Origin: Nitrospirota bacterium
GTDB lineage: Bacteria > Nitrospirota > JAOUDF01
Assembly (NCBI GenBank): GCA_029859385.1
Contig: JAOUDF010000087.1
Location: 1 to 9,943, forward strand
Length of the DNA: 9,943 nucleotides
Direction of reading: 5' to 3'
Below are positions 1 through 6,008 of this stretch, in pieces (position 1 is the first letter of the stretch; every line of letters begins with the position of its first letter). A program made the translations under genes and the position numbers. Below the pieces are notes generated by a model. The model ran no database searches. It was given only the letters and a program-made list of their open reading frames with translations, and was not told the origin of the DNA.

Positions 1-1
1 A

Positions 2-346
2 AGCGCGTCGAAAATCCTGGGAGCCCCGATTCCGATGCCTGCCTATGTACCGCCGGGATATGCCCTCAGAGAGGTGTCTCTCATCGGAAAAACCGCGCCA
101 TACAAAGTACAGCTGGCTTACGGAGACGGCCTGACCTCACTCTCGATATTTCAGGACACAAAGAAGGACCCTGCCCAGCCACGAGGCATGCGAAAGGTCT
201 CCCTTTCCGGCGGTAGTGATGGATACCTGAAACAGTTCGGGCAGACCAGCCTGCTGGTCTTCGGATACAAGAATTCAACCTTTACCGTAATCGGGGAGAT
301 AAATCCTCAGGAACTGGCCAGGATTGCCGGGTCATTCCCCCAGTAG
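2..346 (+). CDS. C-terminal part of a MucB/RseB-like (or DUF4367-like) protein, 5' truncated by window edge
   Basis: The frame is open from base 2 to a TAG at 344-346, so the true start lies outside the window; the first in-window ATG (35) is probably internal. The visible 114 residues run from a proline-rich stretch (APIPMPAYVPPGYALREV) through YGDGLTSLSIFQD and finish with INPQELARIAGSFPQ. A 'P-P-G-Y' turn followed by 'Y-x-D-G-L-x-x-x-S-I-F' is how the C-terminal domain of MucB/RseB anti-sigma-E cofactors and of DUF4367/LolA-fold lipoprotein-like proteins reads. Such proteins are periplasmic and bind lipid or an anti-sigma partner. The coding call is firm. The family call rests on motif memory only, and the signal peptide and N-terminal domain cannot be seen. 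It lies 32 bases upstream of the 71-residue gene in the same direction, so the two may be co-transcribed. Confidence 0.6.
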   Translation, partial: SASKILGAPIPMPAYVPPGYALREVSLIGKTAPYKVQLAYGDGLTSLSIFQDTKKDPAQPRGMRKVSLSGGSDGYLKQFGQTSLLVFGYKNSTFTVIGEINPQELARIAGSFPQ

Positions 347-378
347 AGACTGACCGGGCAATTAAGAAGGAGGTCGCA

Positions 379-594
379 ATGTATTACAGAATACTGCTTG
401 AGAAAGGACATGTCGGCGCTGGAAAGAGCCAGGAACGGATGTACTATTCCGCCGGCAACGATATCATCTCGCTCTATGCCGCCGCAATGGTAATGCCGGG
501 CGTGAAGAACAAACGGCGCGGCAACGGCGTAAAGCTCATTGAGCAGATAAGCCGCGAGGAATTCCTGAAAGGAAAGCTTCGGGCTCAAGGCTGA
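379..594 (+). CDS. Small protein of unknown function, 71 aa
   Basis: An ATG start is preceded by a near-perfect Shine-Dalgarno AAGGAGGT (367-374) with a 4-base gap, which is strong evidence that this small frame is translated. The product begins MYYRILLEKGHVGAGKS, then has an ISLYAAAMVMPGVKNKRRGNGV segment and a charged end, LIEQISREEFLKGKLRAQG. 'GHVGAGKS' looks like a P-loop, but the protein is far too small to be an NTPase and lacks Walker B, so I give it no weight. There is no signal peptide or membrane segment. It reads like a compact alpha/beta cytoplasmic protein. I do not recognise a named family. It is co-directional with the preceding gene and convergent with apt. Confidence 0.75.
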   Translation: MYYRILLEKGHVGAGKSQERMYYSAGNDIISLYAAAMVMPGVKNKRRGNGVKLIEQISREEFLKGKLRAQG

Positions 595-635
595 AGGCTG
601 GCTGAAATCTTTTCCCGTCAGCCCGATGGCTTGAC

Positions 636-1145
636 TCAGTAGGTAACCAAAGACAGAACACTCTGCCCCGCAAGCTTCTCTCGTCCCTTCAGGTCGGTCA
701 ACTCCACCAGGAACGCAATGCCGACAACGATACCGCCCAGTCTTTTCACCAACTGTACCGCCGCCCCCATGGTCCCGCCGGTCGCAAGAAGGTCATCAAC
801 CAGCAAGACCTTTTGACCGGGAGAAATGGCATCCTGATGGATGTTGAGTGTATCCTGGCCGTATTCCAGCTCGTAGGTCGCCTCATAGATGTCGCTGGGA
901 AGCTTGCCCGGCTTTCTCACCGGAACGAACCCGGCTCCGAGATTGTAAGCCAGCGGTGCGCCAAAGATAAACCCTCTCGATTCAATCCCCACAACCTTGT
1001 CTACCCCTTCGTTCTGATAGAAGGCGGTAAACTTGTCGACAGCCCGTTTGAATGCATCGCCGTCCTTCAGAAGAGTGGTAATGTCACGAAAGAGTATGCC
1101 TTGCTTGGGGAAATCCGGAATGTCGCGTATCTGGCTTTTGAACAC
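636..1145 (-). CDS. apt: Adenine phosphoribosyltransferase
   Basis: Converts adenine plus PRPP to AMP and pyrophosphate (purine salvage, cytoplasm; the family is a homodimer). The protein is 169 residues, close to the usual 170-180. It has the standard N-terminus (IRDIPDFPKQGILFRDIT, residues 6-23), the GIESRGF loop (53-59), the RKPGKLP hood segment (78-83) and the PRPP-binding motif VLLVDDLLATGGT (113-125). The start is a GTG: an AGGAGG lies 8 bases upstream, and the nearby ATG (first base 1152) is in another frame and too close to that site. The gene follows rpoS by 42 bases on the same strand with no terminator between, so it is probably transcribed from the rpoS side. Confidence 0.97.
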   Translation of the reverse strand: MFKSQIRDIPDFPKQGILFRDITTLLKDGDAFKRAVDKFTAFYQNEGVDKVVGIESRGFIFGAPLAYNLGAGFVPVRKPGKLPSDIYEATYELEYGQDTLNIHQDAISPGQKVLLVDDLLATGGTMGAAVQLVKRLGGIVVGIAFLVELTDLKGREKLAGQSVLSLVTY

Positions 1146-1150
1146 TGGCC

Positions 1151-1159
1151 ATCCCTCCT
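1151..1159 (-). promoter_or_regulatory. Ribosome binding site that fixes the GTG start of apt
   Basis: On the minus strand this reads AGGAGGGAT. The AGGAGG core (1154-1159) is 8 bases from the GTG at 1145, an ideal gap. An ATG overlaps the end of this stretch, but it has a gap of only about one base and opens a 22-codon frame unrelated to Apt. Confidence 0.75.
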
Positions 1160-1187
1160 GGGAAATTGTTAAGATACCTTTTTTCGA

Positions 1188-2231
1188 CTAGAGCATGCCG
1201 TCGAGGTCGATCTGTTTGCGGCGGCTCAGGTTTCTGAGCTTTATCAACGCCTGGGCCTCTATCTGCCGGATGCGCTCCCGCGTCATCCCGAACTGCTGGC
1301 CGATCTTCTCAAGCGTCTGCGGATCTTCCGCTCCCAGCCCGAACCGCAGGATTATGACCTCGCGCTCCTTGTCTGTCAAGTGGCCGAGCCACTCCCGGAC
1401 CTGCTCGTGGAGCAGTACATGGTCGACCTGCTCCTCGGGAGTTGCGCTCCTCTCATCCTTGATAATATCCTTGAAGGTATCGTCACTCTTGTCGCCCACC
1501 GGGGCATCGAGAGAATAGGTCTTCTGGATGAGCTGAAAAATATCCCGGACCTGCATTTCGGAGACACCCATCTCCCGGGCTATCTCCTCAACCGTCGGGT
1601 CACGGTTGAGCTTTTGGAAGAGGCGCTGCACCGTCCTAGAGAAGTTGTTGACTATCTCGACCACATACACTGGTAGCCGGATCATCCGGGTCTGGTTGAT
1701 CAGCGCCCGCTCTATGGCCTGGCGTATCCACCAGAAGGCATAGGTGTTGAACTTGAACCCCTTCTCGTACTTGAATTTCTCGACTGCCTTGATAAGCCCG
1801 ATATTCCCCTCTTCGATGATGTCGGAGAGTTCCATGCCCTTGTTCAGGTAGCGGCGGCCGATCTTTACCACGAGACGCAGGTTTGCCTCGATCATCTTGC
1901 GCCGTGCATCCTCATCACCTTCGGCAATTCGTTTGGCAAGCTCCTGCTCCTCCTCAAAGGTCAGCAGGGGAGTCCGGCGAATCTCTTTAAGATATTGCGG
2001 AAGGGGGTCGGCAGACTTGGAGGGCGGAGCTGCCTCTTCGCGCGGGGTCTCTTTATCCCACAACGGTTCTTCCAGAACACCCTCGGAATCCTCAGCGTCT
2101 TCAGTGTCTCCGGCATTCTCCGACTCAACAGGACGCTCCGCGGAGTCTACCATCGTTGCTTCGGACTCATCCCGAATTTCGTCAAGAGGGCTTTTTTTTC
2201 TGGATTTTACTTTCTTTTCACGCTGCATCAT
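1188..2231 (-). CDS. rpoS: RNA polymerase sigma factor RpoS (sigma-38 type)
   Basis: A group 2 sigma-70 family factor that directs RNA polymerase to stationary-phase and stress promoters. Of its 347 residues, an acidic, low-complexity N-terminus (1-74) replaces region 1.1. Region 1.2 starts at DPLPQYLKEI (75). Region 2 spans about 112-185, with the -10 recognition helix FNTYAFWWIRQAIERAL (161-177). Region 3 is about 186-260, and region 4 has the -35 helix-turn-helix TLEKIGQQFGMTRERIRQIE (307-326). There is no long RpoD-type non-conserved insert, and the size fits RpoS, as does the apt neighbour typical of Geobacter relatives. Another group 2 paralogue is possible but less likely. Two ATGs stand in tandem at the start (2231 and 2228); a weak GGAAA precedes them. 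The usual surE/pcm/nlpD neighbours are absent upstream within this window. Confidence 0.88.
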   Translation of the reverse strand: MMQREKKVKSRKKSPLDEIRDESEATMVDSAERPVESENAGDTEDAEDSEGVLEEPLWDKETPREEAAPPSKSADPLPQYLKEIRRTPLLTFEEEQELAKRIAEGDEDARRKMIEANLRLVVKIGRRYLNKGMELSDIIEEGNIGLIKAVEKFKYEKGFKFNTYAFWWIRQAIERALINQTRMIRLPVYVVEIVNNFSRTVQRLFQKLNRDPTVEEIAREMGVSEMQVRDIFQLIQKTYSLDAPVGDKSDDTFKDIIKDERSATPEEQVDHVLLHEQVREWLGHLTDKEREVIILRFGLGAEDPQTLEKIGQQFGMTRERIRQIEAQALIKLRNLSRRKQIDLDGML

Positions 2232-2277
2232 GATTTCCGCACCCGTTTCTCATGCCCTCATGCACACACAAAAAAAT

Positions 2278-2306
2278 ACAATACCTAACATATCAGGAAA
2301 AATCAA
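2278..2306 (-). promoter_or_regulatory. Candidate sigma70 promoter for rpoS
   Basis: Minus strand: -35 TTGATT (2301-2306), 17-base spacer, -10 TATTGT (2278-2283). This puts the transcript start near 2271 and leaves a leader of about 40 bases before the ATG. The surrounding sequence is AT-rich. No second regulatory box could be recognised. Confidence 0.45.
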
Positions 2307-2396
2307 TACCTATCCAACCCCGACCGCACCCCCCTGAACAGGGCTTTGCCGGCGAATTCGCTGTTACGACACATTAAATGAGGAGACTGATGGGCG

Positions 2397-2546
2397 ATGC
2401 CACAAAAGACAGGAAAGAATGACGTGGGAATACTGAACAACCTGAACCGCCCAATTCCCTTGGAAAAAGCCTTAAGCTTAAGGGACAGCGTCACGATTCC
2501 TCCGGAAGGTACGCCGGCTGCGGCAAATCTGCCTGGATGCAGATAA
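2397..2546 (+). CDS. Possible small protein, 49 aa, unknown function
   Basis: An ATG frame of 49 codons ends at TAA 2544-2546, divergent from rpoS and convergent with the tRNA gene. The product reads like a real, soluble polypeptide: MPQKTGKNDVGILNNLNRPI, then LEKALSLRDSVTIPPEG, ending PAAANLPGCR, with no low-complexity runs. An AGGAG (2381-2385) lies 11 bases upstream, slightly far for a Shine-Dalgarno. Two alternative ATGs just upstream (2378 and 2390) belong to another frame that stops at 2422. A longer minus-strand frame crosses the same DNA (2303-2554) but has a less natural composition. I do not recognise the family. Alternatively it is a chance frame. Confidence 0.45.
   Translation: MPQKTGKNDVGILNNLNRPIPLEKALSLRDSVTIPPEGTPAAANLPGCR
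2470..2483. repeat. Perfect 14-base palindrome
   Basis: CCTTAAGCTTAAGG is its own reverse complement. It lies inside the 49-codon frame and about 190 bases from the rpoS promoter. It could be a dimeric-protein site or chance. Confidence 0.5.
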
Positions 2547-2580
2547 TGCCGCAAAAAACAGCCGACAGAGCCTGCAATAA

Positions 2581-2657
<77 letters not shown>

Positions 2658-2668
2658 AACAAGCGCCT

Positions 2669-2697
2669 AGACTATAGAATATGAGAATCTTTGTCAA
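2669..2697 (-). promoter_or_regulatory. Sigma70 promoter of tRNA-Pro
   Basis: Minus strand: consensus -35 TTGACA (2692-2697), 17-base spacer, -10 TAGTCT (2669-2674). The predicted start is only a few bases ahead of the mature tRNA 5' end, as expected for a stable RNA gene. An overlapping TATAGT gives a 15-base spacer and is a poorer choice. Confidence 0.7.
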
Positions 2698-2786
2698 CTG
2701 AATTGAATTAATTGCGACAGCAGAGGAACAAGCGGGTGACAAGGGCCACCAATCCCCAAAGAAAGACTTTTCGCTGAGGGTGGAGA

Positions 2787-4004
2787 TCAGAATTTTTTCA
2801 GGATTCTCAGCAGAGATTCAACGTCTCGATCCGTATGGCTGGCGTTAACCTGAAAACGGATCTCCTCCTCCCCTTTCGGCACCACCGGGTAGTTGAGCCC
2901 TGTTGCCAGGATGCCGTGATCAAAGAGAAAACGAACGAGGTCGGCTGTCCGCCGGGTATCCCGCACCAGAAGGGGAACAATGGGATGGTCGCCGGCAATC
3001 GTTTCATACCCGAGCTTCGCGAACCCTTCCCGCAGACGCGATGCCAGATATCGTATCTTTTCAAGCATCGCCAGACCCTCAGGACTATCGAGGATTTCGA
3101 GAGACCTGGCCGCGGCAGCCGCTTCGCCGGGGGTAATGGGGTTGGAATAGATATAAAAGGGCGACGTCTCCCGCAAGTACTCCACCACGGGAGCCGATGC
3201 CACGACATACCCGCCGTTAACACCCAGCGCCTTCCCCAGCGTGGCCAAAAGGATATCCACCCGGGCGCCGACATACTCCTCCGTACCCCGGCCCGTTTTC
3301 CCAAAGGCCCCCACGCCATGGGAATCGTCGACAACGGTGATGATCCCCTCCTCGTAGCCCGTTTCATAGGCACGGCATACCTCAACGACCCGGTCCAGCG
3401 GAGCATGGTCGCCTCGCATGCTGAAGATGCCGTCGGTCACCACTACGGCGCGCCGCACCTTTCCGGAATGCTCCTTGAGGACCGCCTCCAGCCCGGCCAT
3501 ATCCAGATGCCGGTAGATCGCCTTCTGCGCCGGCCGGGAGAGCCGGATGGCATTGATGATACTGTTGTGGTTCAGCTCGTCGCTCACCACCAGCGTCTCG
3601 TCGGTAATCAGCTGGGGCAGCACGCCCATGATCGCCGCATAGGCCGCGCTGAAGATCATCCCTGCTTCCCTGCCGTGAAAGGCCGCCAGCTTTTTCTCCA
3701 GCTCGACGTGGGGCTCGCAGGTGCCGCTGATAAAACGAACCGCACCCGGCCCCGCGCCAAAGCGCCGCACCGCCTCTTCCTCCGCCTTTATTACCTCGGG
3801 ATGCAGCGAGAGGCCCAGGTAGGAGTTGGAGTTCATGCGAAGAAACTCCTTATCCCCCTGCCCTGCCAGCAGAACCCGGGGACCATAGCAGTCCCTGCCC
3901 TCGCGGATGGCGGTCACCACCTTCTCGGCACCCTTGAGCCGCCCTTCGGCACGCAGGTCGGCAAGTTTTGCGGAAACAGCCTGTTCCAGCCTGGTCAGCG
4001 ACAT
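2787..4004 (-). CDS. kbl: Glycine C-acetyltransferase (2-amino-3-ketobutyrate CoA ligase)
   Basis: A PLP-dependent alpha-oxoamine synthase that cleaves 2-amino-3-ketobutyrate with CoA to glycine and acetyl-CoA, the second step of threonine breakdown. From the chosen ATG it has 405 residues. Features, counted from the GTG two codons upstream: NSNSYLGLSLHP (60-71), GAGPGAVRFISGT (85-97), the PLP-contacting VVDDSHGVGAFG (226-237), the Schiff-base lysine in TLGKALG (Lys260), and the KBL-like C-terminal NYPVVPKG...EIRFQVNASHT (373-392). The stretch after the lysine reads VNGGY where E. coli Kbl has GASGGY. The GTG at 4010 overlaps the tdh stop, but the ATG at 4004 has the correct gap to the ribosome site. 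BioF or a CqsA-like enzyme is possible, but the tdh partner argues for Kbl. Confidence 0.9.
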   Translation of the reverse strand: MSLTRLEQAVSAKLADLRAEGRLKGAEKVVTAIREGRDCYGPRVLLAGQGDKEFLRMNSNSYLGLSLHPEVIKAEEEAVRRFGAGPGAVRFISGTCEPHVELEKKLAAFHGREAGMIFSAAYAAIMGVLPQLITDETLVVSDELNHNSIINAIRLSRPAQKAIYRHLDMAGLEAVLKEHSGKVRRAVVVTDGIFSMRGDHAPLDRVVEVCRAYETGYEEGIITVVDDSHGVGAFGKTGRGTEEYVGARVDILLATLGKALGVNGGYVVASAPVVEYLRETSPFYIYSNPITPGEAAAAARSLEILDSPEGLAMLEKIRYLASRLREGFAKLGYETIAGDHPIVPLLVRDTRRTADLVRFLFDHGILATGLNYPVVPKGEEEIRFQVNASHTDRDVESLLRILKKF

Positions 4005-4006
4005 GC

Positions 4007-4963
4007 TCACCCCTCCCTTTTCTGTTCCCCGAGCTTCTCCAGCATCTCCTTAACCATGGCCGCGAGGTCGTATTCCGGCTTCCAGCCCCACTCCCGGCGG
4101 GCTGCGCTGTCGTCCATGTGATGCGGCCACGAATCAGCGATGGCCTGGCGCACCGGGTCAACCTTATACGACATGGAGAAATCGGGGATATGTTTCCGTA
4201 TCTCGGCGGCAATCTCCTCGGGGGCGAAGCTCATGGCGGTAACGTTGAATGCGTTGCGGTGAGCGAGCCGTGACGGCTCCACCTCCATCAACTCAATGGC
4301 GGCCCGCAGGGCATCGGGCATATACATCATATCGAGGCGCGTTCCCTCTTTGAGGAAACACTCGTAGCGCCGCTCCTTTATGGCAGCGTGGAATATCTCC
4401 ACGGCATAGTCGGTGGTGCCGCCGCCGGGCGGCGTTTTCCACGAGATAAGACCGGGGAACCTCAGCCCCCGGGCGTCAATACCAAACCTGCGGAAATAGT
4501 AGTCGCACAGAAGCTCGCCCGACAGCTTGGTGATGCCGTACATGGTGGTGGGCCGCTGTATGGTGTCCTGCGGGGTGTCGTCGGCGGGGGTGCCGGGGCC
4601 AAAGGCACCGATGGAACTGGGGGAAAAGATGGCACATCGATGCTCGCGGGCCACCTCGAGGACGGTGAGCAGACCGTTCATGTTCACGTCCCAGGCCAGC
4701 CAGGGGTTCTTCTCGGCCGTCGCCGAAAGGAGGGCCGCCATGTGGAAGATGGTGTCGATGCGGTGTTCCCGCACCACCTGTTCCAGCTCGGGGGCGTCCC
4801 GTACATCGAGGGTACAGTAAGGGCCGCTCTCCCGCAGCTCCCTATCGGCCTGAGCCCTGTGGCCGGCAGCCACTACGTTATCGGCGCCATAGCGTTCACG
4901 CAGGGCGGTGACCAGTTCGGTCCCTATCTGGCCGGTTGCGCCGGTTACAAGGATTTTTTTCAT
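4007..4963 (-). CDS. tdh: L-threonine 3-dehydrogenase, short-chain (epimerase-like) type
   Basis: Oxidises L-threonine with NAD+ to 2-amino-3-ketobutyrate, which Kbl then splits. Its 318 residues form an extended short-chain dehydrogenase fold. The Rossmann motif is GATGQIG (8-14), DVRD (53-56) is at the expected nucleotide-binding position, the substrate-side serines are in SPSSIGAFG (114-122), and the catalytic pair is Y142xxxK146 in MYGITK. The run RFPGLISWKTPPGGGTTDYA (168-187) and MMYMPDA (212-218) are signatures of the SDR-type threonine dehydrogenases, as opposed to the zinc-dependent MDR-type Tdh of E. coli. The start follows a weak GGTGA. The gene ends 3 bases before the kbl ATG (overlapping the alternative GTG), so the two form a tight operon. 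No convincing promoter was found upstream. Confidence 0.93.
   Translation of the reverse strand: MKKILVTGATGQIGTELVTALRERYGADNVVAAGHRAQADRELRESGPYCTLDVRDAPELEQVVREHRIDTIFHMAALLSATAEKNPWLAWDVNMNGLLTVLEVAREHRCAIFSPSSIGAFGPGTPADDTPQDTIQRPTTMYGITKLSGELLCDYYFRRFGIDARGLRFPGLISWKTPPGGGTTDYAVEIFHAAIKERRYECFLKEGTRLDMMYMPDALRAAIELMEVEPSRLAHRNAFNVTAMSFAPEEIAAEIRKHIPDFSMSYKVDPVRQAIADSWPHHMDDSAARREWGWKPEYDLAAMVKEMLEKLGEQKREG
4010..4017 (-). promoter_or_regulatory. Ribosome binding site that decides the kbl start
   Basis: On the minus strand GGGAGGGG sits inside the last codons of tdh. The GGAGG core (4012-4016) is 7 bases from the ATG at 4004 but only 1 base from the GTG at 4010, so the ATG is the better start. 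The arrangement suggests translational coupling to tdh. Confidence 0.6.
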
Positions 4964-5071
4964 TTATCACCACAGAATAGGGGTAATTTGCCAACTCACC
5001 TATACTAATCGGAAATTGCGGAAAATAGTAGAGGCGGAACACAGTCAGAGTCTCGTCAAAATCGCCCTTGA

Positions 5072-5155
5072 AGTCGTCACACCGGTGAAAGCCGGTGTCC
5101 AGAGGTTTTGTAACTATCTGAAAACTGGATTCCGGCTTTCGCCGGAATGACGACT
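5072..5155. repeat. Inverted REP-type doublet (REPIN-like element)
   Basis: Two 30-base units face each other: 5073-5102 and, reversed, 5125-5154. Each is a hairpin. Unit 1 has stem ACACCGG/CCGGTGT with loop TGAAAG; unit 2, read on the minus strand, has ATTCCGG/CCGGAAT with loop CGAAAG. The flanks GTCGTC and TCCAG are shared. The differences between units fall mostly as compensating pairs inside the stems. The outer arms AGTCGTCA/TGACGACT pair too, so the whole 84 bases can fold into one long hairpin. Unit 2 resembles the 'ATTCCGGCGAAAGCCGGAAT' repeats common in proteobacterial intergenic DNA. The element lies between divergent tdh and rplU. Such repeats are normally spread by a RAYT transposase elsewhere in the genome. 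Confidence 0.85.
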
Positions 5156-5194
5156 CTACGACTTCGGACCATGCGGACTGGAGCATACGATAGC

Positions 5195-5220
5195 CCCCAA
5201 AACCCTTGGGGTCTTGGGGT
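5195..5220. repeat. G/C-run hairpin with tandem 8-mer
   Basis: CCCCAA (5195-5200) can pair with TTGGGG (5206-5211) around a 5-base loop, and CTTGGGGT is present twice in tandem (5205-5220), giving an alternative partner. It lies upstream of the rplU promoter. There is no T-tract after it, so it is not an intrinsic terminator. Function unknown. Confidence 0.4.
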
Positions 5221-5246
5221 CGGTTTATCCCGGCATGCATTAAATG

Positions 5247-5276
5247 TTGACATCTCAAAGGCGACTGTGCTATAAA
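5247..5276 (+). promoter_or_regulatory. Sigma70 promoter of rplU-rpmA
   Basis: A consensus -35 TTGACA (5247-5252) and -10 TATAAA (5271-5276) are 18 bases apart. The predicted start near 5283 gives a leader of about 32 bases that includes the TGGAGGAA ribosome site, too short for a long attenuator. Confidence 0.8.
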
Positions 5277-5314
5277 TTTGCGCTTCGTAAAACTGTAGGA
5301 ATTCTGGAGGAATC

Positions 5315-5626
5315 ATGTACGCGATCATTGAGAACGGCGGAAAGCAATACAAGGTTGCCCCCGGCGAAACGGTAAAGCTTGAGAAGATCGACGTCAAAGT
5401 CGGCGACACCGTGGAGCTCGGCAAGGTGCTTATGATAGGGGACGGCGAGAAGGTAACTGTCGGCGCCCCCGCCATTGACGGCGCAAAGGTGACGGCCAAG
5501 GTGGTAGAGCAGGACAGGGAGAAGAAGGTCCTCGTCTTCAAGAAGAAGAGGAGGAAGGGCTTCAAGAAGACCATCGGCCACCGGCAATACTATACCCGGG
5601 TGAAGATTCAGGAGATTTCGGCCTAG
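5315..5626 (+). CDS. rplU: 50S ribosomal protein L21
   Basis: A 103-residue protein of the large ribosomal subunit that binds 23S rRNA. It has the family start MYAIIENGGKQYKVAPGE, a basic segment rich in Lys/Arg (about 71-89, KKVLVFKKKRRKGFKK) and the L21 signature GHRQYYTRVKI (91-101). The length is the usual 100-105. The GGAGG-type ribosome site is 6-8 bases ahead of the ATG. rpmA follows after 45 bases, the classic L21-L27 pair. Confidence 0.98.
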   Translation: MYAIIENGGKQYKVAPGETVKLEKIDVKVGDTVELGKVLMIGDGEKVTVGAPAIDGAKVTAKVVEQDREKKVLVFKKKRRKGFKKTIGHRQYYTRVKIQEISA

Positions 5627-5671
5627 TTTCAACGGCCGGTAGTCACCCATAAAGATCTGGAGGTTTTTTCA

Positions 5672-5938
5672 ATGGCTCACAAAAAAGGCGTAGGTAGTAC
5701 AAGAAACGGCAGGGAAAGCCATTCCAAACGACTTGGCGTCAAGGCCTTCGGCGGTGAAACGGTATCAGCCGGCAGCATCATCGTAAGGCAGCGCGGCACC
5801 AAGGTGCACCCCGGCAACAACGTCGGCAAGGGCGGTGACGACACCCTCTTCGCCAAGGTTACCGGCGTGGTGAAGTTTGAGCGGTACGGCCGCGACAGGA
5901 AGAAGGTCAGCGTCTATCCTGCGGAAGCAGCGGCGTAG
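5672..5938 (+). CDS. rpmA: 50S ribosomal protein L27
   Basis: An 88-residue large-subunit protein whose N-terminal tail reaches the peptidyl transferase centre. It begins MAHKKGVGSTRNGRESHSKR, as in most Gram-negative L27, without the cleaved N-terminal extension seen in Firmicutes. GGxxVxAGxIIVRQRGT is followed by HPGNNVGKGGDDTLFA. It is preceded by GGAGG and a T-run, and ends 24 bases before an intrinsic terminator that separates it from obgE. Confidence 0.98.
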   Translation: MAHKKGVGSTRNGRESHSKRLGVKAFGGETVSAGSIIVRQRGTKVHPGNNVGKGGDDTLFAKVTGVVKFERYGRDRKKVSVYPAEAAA

Positions 5939-5962
5939 ACCGTAACACACGAAAGAGCATTG

Positions 5963-5990
5963 AGGCCGGTCAAAATGACCGGCCTTTTTT
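5963..5990 (+). terminator. Intrinsic terminator after rpmA
   Basis: A perfect 10-bp stem, AGGCCGGTCA (5963-5972) with TGACCGGCCT (5976-5985), has an AAA loop and runs into six T (5985-5990). It lies only 18 bases before the obgE start codon. Confidence 0.93.
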
Positions 5991-5996
5991 GTTTAC

Positions 5997-6001
5997 AGGA
6001 G
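5997..6001 (+). promoter_or_regulatory. Ribosome binding site supporting the TTG start of obgE
   Basis: AGGAG is 7 bases ahead of TTG at 6009. No ATG or GTG in frame would yield the conserved Obg N-terminus (FVDKAKIYLKAG), so TTG is the start. Confidence 0.75.
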
Positions 6002-6008
6002 TTATCCA

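Noticed and set aside
585..634. Inverted repeats between the convergent 71-aa gene and apt (TCAAG/CTTGA, GGCTGA/TCAGCC) as a bidirectional terminator.
   Set aside because: The 6-bp stem has a 12-base loop, the outer arms need a large internal loop, and no T-tract follows on either strand.
2303..2554. 83-codon minus-strand frame between rpoS and tRNA-Pro.
   Set aside because: It overlaps the -35 box of the rpoS promoter, has no ribosome site that I can see, and has an unnatural composition. The opposite-strand 49-codon frame is better.
2540..2580. Terminator for tRNA-Pro (T6 run near 2564-2569).
   Set aside because: The sequence before the T-run pairs poorly (only CAG/CTG), so I cannot support an intrinsic hairpin.
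2658..2786. Hairpin GGTGGC/GTCACC downstream of kbl as its terminator.
   Set aside because: The stem is only 6 bp with a G-U pair and no T-rich tail follows.
2835..4121. Long 428-codon plus-strand frame opposite kbl and the 3' end of tdh.
   Set aside because: It mirrors kbl in GC-rich DNA. The minus strand has the PLP lysine and family motifs; the plus frame has none.
4964..5070. Promoter for tdh-kbl (TAGTAT-like -10 on the minus strand).
   Set aside because: No acceptable -35 box at 16-18 bases, and no RpoN-type GG-N10-GC element. A promoter must exist, but I cannot place it.
5077..5574. 165-codon minus-strand frame over rplU and the repeat.
   Set aside because: It is the shadow of rplU. 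Its end (VVIPAKAGIQ) is merely the REP-type repeat in translation.
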